64,000 bases of DNA from Channallabes apus (lineage: Eukaryota; Chordata; Actinopteri; Siluriformes; Clariidae). The DNA is taken from positions 11,080,352 through 11,144,351 of the forward strand of contig CM060126.1 of NCBI GenBank assembly GCA_030522415.1. Direction: 5' to 3'. The notes beneath the pieces were generated by a model. The model was not told the DNA's origin and did no database searches. It was given only the letters and a program-made list of their open reading frames with translations. Shown here in pieces: positions 45,950-57,534 of this stretch; position 1 is the first letter of the stretch, and every line of letters begins with the position of its first letter. A program made the translations under genes and the position numbers.

Positions 45950-46500
45950 TTTAAATTTCTCCAGAGCGCTGAGGAATATACATGCGTGGTGATGATGAAA
46001 GGAAGCGTGGAGCGAGCGGCACGGAGCAGCCCGGGGAACAGGTTGGCCGGCGAGATCCGAGCCCGGCCCCCATCCCGTGCTCCGAGGCGACGAGAAAAGC
46101 CAGGTGGGTCGATGACAATGGCGGTGACGATCGCGGCACTGTCGGAAGCATGCAGGTTGGAAAAAGCGTGCAGGGAGGAGGCGAGCCCGAGAGGAACTGC
46201 GACTGCCAGCCAACAGCCAGGGCCACAACACCAGCAAATCATACCAGTCTACTGGATCTCAGAAGAGGAGGGAGAGGTGGGGTGGGTGGGGGGGGCGTTG
46301 GAGGGGAGCAGAGTAGAGAGCGCATGCAGCCAGTCGCACACACGCTCGTGCACGCACACACACACACACACACACACATACACGCACATACACACTTTCA
46401 CTCGGTCACTTCACCTCACTGGTCCGGAGTTGATTAGCTACAGCGGCACCGTGTAGGCGTATATCCCCGGGTTTAAGAGGCAGCGCAAAATCAAAAAAGG
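45950..46500 (-). promoter_or_regulatory. CpG-dense block, candidate internal promoter for mir-125b-1
   Basis: This is the most CpG-dense segment of the window: CpGs fall every 8-10 bases through about 46000-46250 in otherwise AT-rich, CpG-poor DNA. Both strands stay open in several frames at once, which is expected of GC-rich non-coding DNA. It is flanked by a (CA)n tract (46355-46378) and CT/GA-rich tracts. Its position directly upstream, on the minus strand, of the exon candidate and mir-125b-1 suggests a CpG-island promoter. Strand and function are inference. Confidence 0.4.
46355..46378 (+). repeat. (CA)n microsatellite
   Basis: 12 CA units with variant CA/CG repeats on both sides. Confidence 0.95.
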
Positions 46501-46619
46501 AAAGCTCGAATCTCCCTGACGAGGAAAAGCTGCGGATGAGACGTCTGAAAAGAGGCACAGGCATCAGTGCACTGTGCTGCTTCTGCTCCACTCTCCACAC
46601 CCCCTTCTTCTCTTTCATT

Positions 46620-46979
46620 CTCTGTATCTGTCTTACATTTCTCCCTCCCTCTCTCTCTCTCTCTATCTCGCTCTCTCACACACACTCTCCTTCTCTCTCT
46701 CTCTCTCTTTCCCGCCGTGCACACACTTTTCCTCTCATTCCATCTCTGAAGGGGTGGGGGTGCAGAAGAAGGAAAAGCATGAACCCCCCCCCCCCGCCAA
46801 ATCCTGCATGTTGAGTGGCAGGATGGAAAAAAAAAAAGAAAGAAAGAAAATTAGAGAAATCGAGAGGGAGAAAAGTAGCATCATCCATACATTTCGCTCT
46901 CACAGCTGTGATTAGTTAAAGTCAGAGGCCCACCTCTATGCCATATCAACCCCAGAGCCAGACAGAGCTAAAGAGACAG

Positions 46980-47017
<38 letters not shown>

Positions 47018-47330
47018 GGGGGCTGATAAAGTCTTCTGCTTTGCATTTATCCCTTATCCGGCTTTTTTTCTTTTAATACGGCCACTCTCTTTCATTTCGT
47101 AGGAGTTCGTCAGCCTGTGCGTTTATGTTCTACATGTCATGGCTACCCAGACAGGCAGGTTGAAAACGAGAATGAAAGCAAACAAGAAAGAGAAAGAGCG
47201 AGCTAGAGCTGGTCCTATAAACATAGCTACATGATGTGCTTGGCTTATAGAGGCTACATTTTATCTCCACTGGTTCCCCCAGGCTTGGGCTGAGAGAGGA
47301 GGGGGGAGAGAGAGAGAGAGAGAGCTGCCA
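46620..47330. repeat. Cluster of CT/GA simple repeats
   Basis: CT-rich at 46645-46710, a C-run at about 46785-46794, (GA)n at 46983-47012 and again at 47307-47324. GA/CT tracts near a CpG island may act as GAGA-like promoter elements. Reading frames here are repeat artefacts. Confidence 0.6.
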
Positions 47331-49460
47331 TGGATGATGAGGAGGAGGGACGGAGTGAAGGGGGGTGTTCGACGTACAACGGTGCAAATCAGTGACACTG
47401 TATCTGAGGGGGGGAGAAAAAGAAGAAGGAAGAAATTCCTACAACACACTTCCTTCTTCCTTTTCGTCTTTATTTTTGCAAGCCCTTTCATCTTCCTTGC
47501 TCGGTCTTGGCTTGAACTCCCAATCCTTGGCCACTACAGTAACACGGCATGTTTTTCTATGCACATGTTTGTCGGTGCACATCCCTGCTCGCTCTTCACC
47601 TTTGCGACTCGGCCGGCTTCCCTTTTAAAAATTTCTCCCTTTGCTGCAAGCTCGCACCGCATACCCCCCCCCCCCCCCCTTTCTCACCGCTGCTATCCTC
47701 ATTTATCACCCTCTCCTCGTTCAGATACAGCCAGCCATCAGGCAGACGCTAATATTAGACCGCCTTTGACAGTGCCGACGGCCATCGTGCGCCTCTATCA
47801 AGCACGCACATGCTTAGCACACACATGTGCACGCTGCGGTAGCTTTGCATCCTGTTTGAATCATTTCGAAACAAATACTGACGATACCTGCATGGGCTTG
47901 ATTTGATGCGCATATCATGCTTGTGTGTATGGAGCATGAGACACCGAGCATGTGCATCATCATCATCATCATCAGGAAGTGATGTGATTGACTTGATTGA
48001 TTGTCATGGTCATGTCAAAAACACACGGACGAGACACATCGATGTATTTTCGATAAATAATACCATCACTGTTAAAATGTTCTGTTATACTAGGTATAAT
48101 AAGGTACATTACGTATGTCTTAAAGTATTTTAATGTTCGTGCTCAGAGTGAGCTCTTAGTCTGAGTAATTACAGCATTATTACATAGTACTAATTATAGT
48201 ATTACTCATGGTAATGACACCGATTAAATAAAAATGAGCAGATTTCAATCAGTGATGTCGAGAGATATTCTGCAACTTCTGAGAGACTGGTAATCATTTT
48301 GTCAGCATCATTTGCCCTATAGACAATTTTTAGAGTACGGCATCGCCTCGGATCTCATAATTAACGTCTGCGAAGACATACGACTGACATTAACATGACA
48401 TGACAGTAAGATCATTGCATCTGACTGAAAACGTTCCAGACAGGGGAACCAGTAGACAGTGGCAGAAAGCAAGCAAGTTGAAAGCGTTTGTTTCACATGT
48501 CTTTTTGTTCCACAGGAAGCATCAGGGAGAGAAGCAGCGAAAGAGCAGAATATCCCTCCACTCGGGGCTGCGTTGGATTAGTGCCTCGTGGTTGATGTTA
48601 GACAGCACACAATACCTTCGTAGGCACCCAAAGTAAATGCACACACTCAAGAACAAACAATTACACACAGACACACGTTGATGATTTAACAAAGAAGGGA
48701 AGTTTGAGGGGGAAAAGCTCCTCTCCTCACAGCAGTTTAACAGCGGTCCAGGATCGGATTATAGAACGTAGCGTAGCGGCTGACCGTTTCTGGATCAGGA
48801 TGCATGGGCACTGGGGTGAAGTTGCAATATTACACCACTGGAGGGCAGTCTATTGCTCTCTAACTGAGTAAGAAGGACATTTATTCTTCAGCAAGCAAGG
48901 TAAGTGACAAGTCATTTCTAGGGTATAATTACTAAATTAAAATCTACTACCAAGTAAGGTTAATATAAGAAAATTGGGAGAGTACAACTTTTTGTTTTAT
49001 AGCCAGAAATGAAAATGTATTTTATTATAACTGTACGAGTGAAACTGCTTAAAAGAAGTAACATGACTTCAGACTTCCATGTAACATCATATAAGGGGGT
49101 GTGGTCAAGATCAAACACGTTGAGCCCCAAATCTTGATGTACAAATTTTTTTTTTTTTTAATAATTGTCATGACTAATAGACATCTTTTTATTTATGAAG
49201 CATAAATACATAAGATCTCCATTAAGAAGTTAAACTTTTACATATATTGAATAGGATATTGACCTCAAAGCAAGGTTCAGGTAATTTGGGGCATTTTTTT
49301 TCTTTTCTTTTTTTAAAGAGTTTTCCATAGTATGTAAAACAAACTAATATTAATCCTTAATCTTCCCCCGTATAACCCTGGCCTAGCTCTCGTACGTTTA
49401 TTGCAGAGTAGAACGGCACCAAGAAGACTGGCAGAGAGCTAAAAAGACAATTAGAGAAAT
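47331..49460. other. No gene; unique with C-run and (CAT)n
   Basis: C16 at 47664-47679 and (CAT)n at 47955-47974. The 190-codon frame 47334-47906 is low-complexity with no motif. 48400-48850 is unique and balanced. Confidence 0.3.
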
Positions 49461-49467
49461 GTACGAC

Positions 49468-49650
49468 GGCCGTTCAAGTCAAACCAGGACTTTTAATTGT
49501 GCAGAATAGGAGAAGAACATTTTACACAATATTACTACTTAACGTGTACACATATAATACATAATATAAAAATGCTAAAAGTTTAAAATATGCTATAATA
49601 AATATGCTATGACCAAATATTTAATAATAATAATAATAATAATAATAGCT
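49468..49650 (+). mobile_element. Mariner-type terminal fragment
   Basis: GGCCGTTCAAGTCAAACCAGG and TTTTAATTGTGCAGAATAGG match 29272-29320. An (AAT)n tract follows at 49622-49647. No transposase left. Confidence 0.55.
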
Positions 49651-51407
49651 TTTAAGGATCGATTTTGACAAAATGATAAGACATTCTTTTTTGAAAACAA
49701 AGGCTACAGTATTTCCTTCACAACATGTTGAACAATTCAGAACTTTAGTGCAAAGTTTTGGTAGATATTTTATTACTCCTGTTATCACCCACAGAAATCC
49801 CAAGACCCGGCACTTTCGTGCGATTGATAAAAAATATGTAGCTTTTAAAGGAACAGTTGGAGAATTTTGTTGTTATTCTTATTTATCGATCTAATACAAC
49901 AATTATGTACCTTAATTACAATAAATAACAGAATGGGTCAAATGAGATAAAAGCAACATAAGTAAATTATAGTAAAGAAATATTGTTAAGTAACTAAAAA
50001 ACTATTCTGCTGGAAAATGTATTTTCTTTAGTCAACGTTTACATTTGTCAACATACTTTAATATATAAATTTGATCTTATTAATGAAACGTGTGAAGTTA
50101 AGCGGATTTTCTCTGTTAGCAACACTTTGGACAGTGGGTCAGAAATAAACAGGGGCAACATTTGGAGCTTCAAAATGTATTTGACCATCACATGCTATGC
50201 CTTTGTTCTACAGTCTGTGGTTCACTTCTGAAATCAAACACGTGTTTATACTATATTAGCAATCGACCGCAAGCTTTCATGCCTCGGCTTTTGCATCTCT
50301 TTAAGCTTGACACACCCTATTTAGAATCATTACTAACTTCCAGCTTGATCCAGGGGGATTTTTATCCCCTTCTAGGAATACTATTACTCCCTCTCTGTTG
50401 AATTAACTCTATCTTTACCTGTTTGGACTTCATATATAGTTGTTAAATGAGAACAGAACGTACTGGCAACAGTTTAGCAAGGAAATATCGAGCCATTACT
50501 TCAAGAACATGTGAGAACGTTCTCTGGAGTTTTCAGCCATAAATTGTAAATGGACGATAACAGCTAATATCTATATCTATATACAGGTAGAACCTATATA
50601 ATGGAAATTATTTATAAAAGCATTAATATTTCAAACACTTACATTGGATAAATATACTATACCATTAAAACTTTTCGCAGTGAAACAACAGAGAGGATCA
50701 TGGAACCTTCTTCTCATCTCCAATCACATCGAACATTACAGAAGACTCTATCCTGTTCCGCTGGGAAAAGTAAGGTTTTCAATGTTAATTTAAACTAATT
50801 AAACCCCAATGGTGTCAGATCAATCCCCAGTAGAGATGTTTAAGGAACAGACTTTTCTCACAGTTCCCATAATATACTGAAAAATGGACGCGGTCTTGGT
50901 GATTGATTTTCTTGCAAGTGTGACTTAGTGGTGTAATAATGCTGTATTGTTACTTCCATGGTTTATAAAGCAGATTCTGTGGTATACTTGCAAATCGCTA
51001 CTTTTGTGGCCAGTACAATAGTTTCAATACAATTTAAATACCAAAAGTGCCAAATGTACAGTATGGCCACTACAATAATTAGGCAATAAAATGTTATGCC
51101 AAAATAATGCACTGGATGACAGAAATCATATTTCTTGTAGCTTATGCTAATCATCCTTTTACAACTACCCCCAAAATAGCAACAGAAATCTACTTGCATT
51201 TCTTTTTTCAAAACTGTCACTATCCTGAGCCACTGACTCATACAGTTCAGGGTTTCTTTTTTTTTTTAAAGCTAATTTGACAGGATATTGCAGCAACATG
51301 ACTACTTCGACCTCTTCAAGAGGTATTCATTCAACATTTCTTATTAAAATTGTGCTTCCCATTGCCAGGGGAGTATTTAAAGTAATAGTGATGAAAATGA
51401 GAATATA
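49651..51407. other. No gene recognised
   Basis: AT-rich unique DNA within the inferred host transcript. Nothing supported. Confidence 0.3.
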
Positions 51408-52242
51408 CAGTACTGTGCAATAATCTTAGGCACCATATTATATGCTGTACCAATTTTGTTATACATCATGTCTGCATAATTATGTACAATATCATACCGT
51501 ATTTCCATATATTACTTAAAAATTAATAAATAAATAATATTACAGGAGAGAATATATGCATGGCTGTAAAGAAAAAAAATATATAATACAAGACAGACCA
51601 GTTTTCAGAAACAAAAAACCTAATTTACGCTCCTGAGATTTGCATAAAAATTGAAAGGAGCGAGTGTGACAAAGTTACCAGATGGACCCATATTCTCCAG
51701 CAAGTTCAGTAAAACCTAACAGCTGTTTTACTTATAGTACTGTGGTCTTGGGCATATACAAAAATATGGCATAAGCAAAAGATGCTTTTGAAAAATTTCT
51801 GCATAAAAGAAACTTCTATAAAGAGCAATAAAGAGTAATAAAATAAACAATCAATATTTGGAGTTAAAACTCATTGCTTCAAGGAGTTTTAGACAGAGAT
51901 TTGTGCAGTTTTATAAAACAGCTGTTAGGTTTTACTGAGCTTGCTGGAGAATATTAGTGCTTCTGGTAACTTTGTCACACTCGCTCCTTTATATTTGCAT
52001 ACAAATCCCAGAAGCGTACATTAGGTTTTCTGTTTCCATCTGAAAACTGATCTATCTTGTACTATATGCTTTTTTTCTTTACAGCCATGCATATATTCTC
52101 CTGTAATGTTATTTATTTGTTAATTTTTTATGTTACAGTATATATGAAAAAACTGCATGATTTTGTACATAATTATGCAGACATGATAAACATATATAAC
52201 AAAATTTGTACAGCATATGATATGGTGCCTAAGAGTATACGG
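51408..52242. mobile_element. Foldback MITE with about 320-bp inverted arms
   Basis: The left arm (about 51411-51731) and right arm (about 51909-52240) are inverted copies along their full length. TTAGGCACCATATTATATGC pairs with GCATATGATATGGTGCCTAA, and CAGTAAAACCTAACAGCTG pairs with CAGCTGTTAGGTTTTACTG. A 180-bp spacer lies between. The end motif TTAGGCACC is Tc1/mariner-like and related to the end at 4100. No coding capacity. Transcribed from either strand it would form a very long hairpin. Confidence 0.9.
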
Positions 52243-52267
52243 AATATGTGTATACACTATATATACA

Positions 52268-52705
52268 GTACATACACTACGAATCTAAGGTTGGACACAC
52301 CTTCTAATTCAATCATCTGTCTTGGTTTTTCTTTCTTTCTCCATTGTAAACCAATGCTGAATGCATCCAAAATATACAATAATCTCATCAGTTGATATTG
52401 AGATGTGCCTGCTACTTATGCTTAAAGCCTTCACAACAGCTCTAATCTGAGGTGCTGTTTGTTAATTGGTGATTTTTGAGGCTGGTTACTCTCATAAATA
52501 AACTTCTCATCTGCAGCAGAGGTAAGTTTTGGTCTTGCTTTCCTGGGATGACAACACCTGACTGTTGTGGTTACTTAAATACCTAATGTTATATGGGTTA
52601 TTTCATAGTTTTGAACAAAATCCAATACTGTTCTAGAATGTAGCAAATAAATCCAAACATGGGTCCAAACATTTGACTGGTGTCATCAAACTCTTAATTG
52701 GTACT
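52268..52705. mobile_element. Non-autonomous Tc1-type MITE, second copy
   Basis: Shares with 6169-6645 the blocks GTAAACCAATGCTGAATGC, GTTTGTTAATTGGTGATTTT, GCAGCAGAGGTAAGTTTTGG and GTTATTTCATAGTTTTGAA. The terminal repeats are more eroded (CCAAACATTTGACTGGT at the right end) and the middle is shorter. Confidence 0.8.
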
Positions 52706-52714
52706 GTATCTGAT

Positions 52715-53240
52715 GGCAAAGTAATAACTGGCCAATTTTTTTCAATTGGTTCTGGCCTGACCATAAACATAATCAAACATTAACATTTAATTAATCTCCC
52801 AATATTTTGACTATGGCACACAAGATGGTGGCCAAATCATGTGTGAAAATGACTCCTTACACTCCCAGAACCACTCTTTCACAACTTGAGTCCTTGAAGT
52901 CCTTAATTTTATTGACACATACAGTAACATTGCAAATTGCAGATGCGACTAAATGAAGGAAGCCTAGATTATAACACTGCCTCTGGGGGCTTGTACACTC
53001 ACTTGCTTCATGCATCACTTCATGCTTTTCCTTTCTTACCCTGATGTACCCATCACCTGGAATTGGGTTAATCTGAACTCATCAGACAATACAACCTGTT
53101 TCCATTGATCAAAAGTCCAATCTACAGTATATGGGTTTTTTATGGCCACACAGGTGTTTATTTCCAATCCCATCGGCTCTTGTCACATTGTGTTTGTTAA
53201 TGCTCTTATTTTACACAACATTTAAAATAGCTGTGATAAA
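52715..53240 (-). mobile_element. Tc1-like relic, family D
   Basis: Antisense of the family-D gene: GGTGGCCAAATCATGTGTG, CTCCCAGAACCACTCTTTC, TCATCAGACAATACAACCTG, TATGGCCACACAGGTGTTTA. It covers parts of the catalytic and linker regions. Family relatives are on the plus strand at 19741 and 60310. Confidence 0.75.
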
Positions 53241-53284
53241 AAAAAAAAAATCTAAATTATTTCATCAAGCATTTAAGTGAACTC

Positions 53285-53400
53285 CCATTCAGACATTTTG
53301 AAAATGGAGGTCTTTGGACTGTGGGAGGAAACCCAAGCACCCGAAGGAAACCCACCAAGCCCTTCATGCACACAGACCCAAGGCGGCAATGGAACCCTTG
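53285..53400 (-). repeat. SINE fragment
   Basis: GTCTTTGGACTGTGGGAGG, AAACCCACCAAGC and CATGCACACAGACC are the complement of the SINE body seen at 17650-17740. Confidence 0.8.
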
Positions 53401-54060
53401 CTATTCTTTTTATTCTTAACAGTCCGAGGTGCTTTAATTCTCATATACTTAAAAATGTGTCAAAGAGTCTTTTTATTTACCAAGAAATTGCAGATTTTAG
53501 TATAGTTACGTTTATTGTGAAATGACTGCAAAACATTCCAGTTGCTGTTAACAATTGTTCCCTCAGCAGTCTTCTTATTGAATCACATATCACATATCTC
53601 TATCCAGAAGACTTTCCCTTTGTGGAAAATGTGCAGAATAAACAACATTTTATTCTGACTGAAATCTTCTTTTATAAATTGTTGAAATGTGTTTCATTTT
53701 CCAATAACAATAAATTTTGTTAAACTTAACCTCCTGAGACCTGGACTCAACTGTTACGTATGTACCTTGTATTTTCTCATCATTGTTCCTCTTTATTAGC
53801 TCGTGATAAGAATGAATGTAATGAAAATCTTCGAACAAAATGAAATCTTCTTTATATCAGAAGTCCTAATATAAAAATTGTTAAAAGTTATATAGACAAT
53901 GTAGTTGGAAGAAAATGTCATATCCTCATATCAAGATGTTATAAGAATTTATTATATAAATGTCGACCATATAAGTTTCTGTCAAAGTATTGATTCCACA
54001 GAAAGAATAACCAATAAACTAGATCAAAGGCATTAATATAAACCTGTGACATGTCTCGCA
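53401..54060. other. No gene; AT-rich
   Basis: Nothing recognised. Confidence 0.3.
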
Positions 54061-54130
54061 GTCAGGACTGCTGTTAGTGTGCTGTAAAAGCAAATGTTTG
54101 CTTTTACAGCATACTAACAGCAGTCCTGAC
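54061..54130. repeat. 70-nt near-perfect hairpin
   Basis: 54061-54094 and 54097-54130 are inverted copies over 34 bp with one mismatch (G-T wobble in RNA on one strand) and a 2-nt centre. The arms begin GTCAGGACTGCTGTTAGTG. No target duplication is evident. It could be a tiny MITE or a local inverted duplication. The stem length is close to that of a pri-miRNA, but the terminal loop is almost absent. Confidence 0.95.
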
Positions 54131-54299
54131 ATAACAAAGGATGATCATTTTGTCCATATTGTGAAGCGCTACATGGTTCTTTTCTTACTATAGTGGTACC
54201 TTTACCATATGAACACTTCGCCTCAGAAATGTTCACCTTACATAGAGAAATTTAGCAAAAACTTTGCAAAAATTTTTTTCCCCGGCATCCAAGGGACAG

Positions 54300-54580
54300 A
54301 AACTGAGCTGAAACGAACTCCGGCTAAGTTGCGTGTACATCCGGTAGCTGTTTAAAACTTCGCTTTTCGCATTTTTTTTTTTGGTGTTTTAATGAAGGTG
54401 TTTAATTAAGACATGGGTCCCAAGAGTTTTAGCAAGGACGATAGCAAGATGAAAAAGGAGCCGCTTTCAGTTTCATTTTTGAAGCAGCCGTTGCCAAGAG
54501 GAATAATAAATTAAGGTTAAGTAAGATTTAATGTCTATTCCTTTTTTCATATTTTACTTCAATTACATGTCTTTTCTAAA
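54300..54580 (+). repeat. Dispersed repeat, copy 2 (partner at 12845-13140)
   Basis: Aligns to 12945-13140 (see there). Here the short frame MGPKSFSKDDSKMKKEPLS-like is slightly better preserved, in keeping with the start of a transposase gene. Confidence 0.6.
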
Positions 54581-54830
54581 TGTTTTGATTGTTTCTATAT
54601 GTTTTAAAAGTATGTTTTTATGTTGAAAATTGGTAATATTGGCTGGAACGCATTATCTGCATTTACATTATTTCCTAACTGAAAATGCGCTTCACACTAC
54701 CAAATTTCCCCTTAAGAACTTGCCTCCAGAACGGATTGAATTTGTATGCCGGCTAAAACAGTACCTATTGAAAAAATGAGCTGAAGTGAAAAACATGTCT
54801 CCGTACATTTATAACTGTCAAGGGGCGGGA

Positions 54831-55288
54831 TATATTATGCAGCGACTGAACAGTCAGTTCTCAGAGTTGATATGCTAAAAGAAGGAAGAATGGGCAAGCG
54901 TACTAATCTGTGAAAACTGGGTTTGAGTATTTCTAAAATGACAAGTCTTCTGGGGTGTTCCTGGTGTTCCAAGGAAGGACAACCGGTGAACTGGTGCTCA
55001 TTAATTCACATGGGAAGCAAAGTCTAACCTTTTTCTGGCCAATCCCATTAAAGAACTACTATAGCACAACAGGTTATTTCTGGCTACAATGGGAAGGTGT
55101 TAGAACCAACAATTCATGTGCATGTGACTGCATTGCCACAGACTGGTCAGTGTGCCCCTGCTGAGCCCCTGTTTACTGCTCAAAGTTCCTACAATCGTCA
55201 TGTGAACTTTAGAACTGGAACATGGAGCAATGGAAGAAGGTGGGCTGGTTTGATGGATAATGTTTTCTTTTACATCAAGTAGATGGCT

Positions 55289-55366
<78 letters not shown>

Positions 55367-55800
55367 GTGTGCCTCAATTACCTGGGCAATAGATGGCTCC
55401 AGGATGCACTATGGAAAGAAGGCATACAAACAGTGTGATGGTCAGGGCAATGTTCTTCTGAAAAACCTGGCATTCGTGTTAGTTTAACATGTACATCTAC
55501 CAAAAAATTGATGCAGACCAAGTATCCCCTGATGGCAGTAGCCTCTTTCAGCAAGATAATGACCCATACTGTATTACAAAATAATTTAGAAGTAGTTTGA
55601 CCAGGAGCTCAGAGTCTTGACGTGGCCTCCAAATTCTGTTTAAGCATCTGTAGAGTGTGCTGGAATAACAAGTTTGCAGCTTAGACAACTTAAAGAATCT
55701 ACCTTTGTGCAAGATACCACGGCAAACTTTGAGAGGCCTTTTGGAGTCCATGCGTTATCCTTGAGTTTTTTTGGTGAAAGAGCTAAACAATATTTGGCAT
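54831..55800 (+). mobile_element. Tc1-like relic, family B, carrying an expanded (GT)n
   Basis: The start GGGGCGGGATATATTATGC and AGAATGGGCAAGCGTACTAA match the family-B 5' end and first codons. Later blocks AACATGGAGCAATGGAAGAAGG and GATGGCTCCAGGATGCACTATGG belong to the catalytic region. Between them the short GTGCGTGTGCGT of the gene has grown into the (GT)n at 55294-55371. The 3' part (GCAAGATAATGACCC, then the D-E region) is broken by stops. Confidence 0.85.
55294..55371 (+). repeat. (GT)n microsatellite inside a Tc1
   Basis: About 38 GT units with one GC interruption, the longest dinucleotide repeat in the window. It lies within the former transposase frame, where family members have GTGCGTGTGCGT. 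Confidence 0.97.
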
Positions 55801-57490
55801 TTGATTTTACTGTTATGGCTGATATAGCAATTAGGTAATAATGGAATATTTAAATCAAATATTTGATGCATTATTATGATTATGATTATTATTATTAGTA
55901 GTAGTAGTACTAGTCAAGATGAATGCAGGCATATTAATAATAATAATAATAATTAGAAAGCAGATTAACAGAAAACAGCTATTTCAAAGGATAGATAATT
56001 TTGGAAAATAAGGAGAGTACGAGTGCTAATACATGTCGTGACAATCTACTCATAACATATCTTGACATCCCATCACCTGGCTTATTTTACAGGTCTGTAA
56101 TATTTTAATGACGGCTTAACAAACAAATCTGCTATTTATGGAGTCCATGGGATTCCTTGTGATTCCTTAGAAAGTAAGGCATGAAAGAACATATCTTGAT
56201 TGCAGAATGTAATGAAGTTACTTAATTTAATACAGCACCTATGCACGTATGTGTTCATTTATAGTGAATGATATCTTTATTGTTACTAGTGTCGGTAACC
56301 ATTCCACAATCGATCGTCTGTTTAAGTAAACAGTAAAAGCCGGTTTAACCGCACAGTAGAATGCTTCTAGCACTCATTTTATTTCCTGTAAATCGCTTGC
56401 ACTGTTCACTATTACTACACCCAAAGTAAATTACACCTACGTACATCAACTAGAATTATTTGTATAAGCATCTATTACCGAAAAAATTAAATTGACCACA
56501 AGAAATGCACAGAAAATTGAATGGTCATTGACTATAATCAACAATTTTCCCATTAATAATTCTCAATCTCTCACTCTTCGTATATATACAGTATACCCCT
56601 TAATCCTGTATGCAGGGTCACAGGGGGTCTGGAGCCCATCCCAGAAGACTTAGGACACAAGGCAGGGTACACCCTGAACTGGATACCAACCCACTGCAGC
56701 GCCCCATTAATAATTGTTACTGTATGCTCATGAACTGACCTACCGTACCGACGGTCCTTAGACCATGGTGACAATCTACAAATACTTTGAGAAATTTGTA
56801 ACAGGAAAATTAACCGTTCCCAGAGATGGATAAAAAAGTTAAGAGGAAAAAAACTAAACAATGATCTAACATTAGAAAAGCCCTCTATCCATTAATTTTA
56901 CATGAATGTTCAACAATTGTCCTGTTTAAACGTCACAATTTGGTGCTTGGATTTTACCTTGGTACGGACTTTCATTTAATCAGGTTGAGCTGTAAATGCA
57001 AAGAAAAACATTTTGCAATGCAATTTGAGATCTTTTTTGAAATACATAAAGATACCACAGTATATACACTGTTGGTCATTCAGTCGTTTTCAGGGTCTGT
57101 GAAAAAGCTTTTTTTTCTTTTCTTTTCTTTTCTCTTCATGGAGGACATCAACAGAGACATTGCTCATCTTAAAGACTGATTTATTAGTAGTAGTACAGTT
57201 TTATTTATTTTTTTGACTATTGAGAGATGTACATTTCTCAGAGTGCTTAGTCAGCTTATCCTTCAAGTTATGGCCATGATTTCTTTTTCCAATGGGAGAG
57301 AGCATATTGCAGTTACAAAAGCCCAGATATTATTTAATTAATTCCATAACTCAATAAAAAAAAAAAATAGCATCTTTTGTGCAATTTCATTAGCTTGATT
57401 TAGTATCTCATGGCTACACAAAATTGATTGTTAGTGAACAATTAACAAACCAATGTGCTTTAACTATACTCTAGTAATTACAACTAGCAC
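55801..57490. other. No gene; AT-rich, with trinucleotide tracts
   Basis: ATT/AGT repeats at about 55873-55910 and (AAT)n at about 55936-55955. A SINE fragment at 56590-56705 is listed separately. Otherwise unannotated. Confidence 0.3.
56590..56705 (-). repeat. SINE 3'-end fragment
   Basis: Complement of a tRNA-SINE 3' part: GCAGGGTCACAGGGGGTCTGG, GCCCATCCCAGAAGACTTAG and GGCAGGGTACACCCTGAACTGG. Confidence 0.75.
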
Positions 57491-57534
57491 AGTTCAAGCA
57501 TCAATATGCACCATAACTAAAAAATAATAAAAAC

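Noticed and set aside
45791..46456. Several 90-156-codon frames on both strands around 46 kb
   Set aside because: Simultaneous openness in many frames reflects GC/CpG-rich DNA. No frame shows a recognisable protein. Called as a CpG block instead.
47334..47906. 190-codon open frame on the plus strand, the longest outside the LINE
   Set aside because: Its composition is driven by purine and poly(C) tracts. It has no domain or conserved motif, no splice or promoter context, and overlapping frames are also open.
54061..54130. New canonical pre-miRNA
   Set aside because: A loop of 2 nt and near-perfect pairing are not typical of Drosha substrates. Reported as a hairpin finding only.
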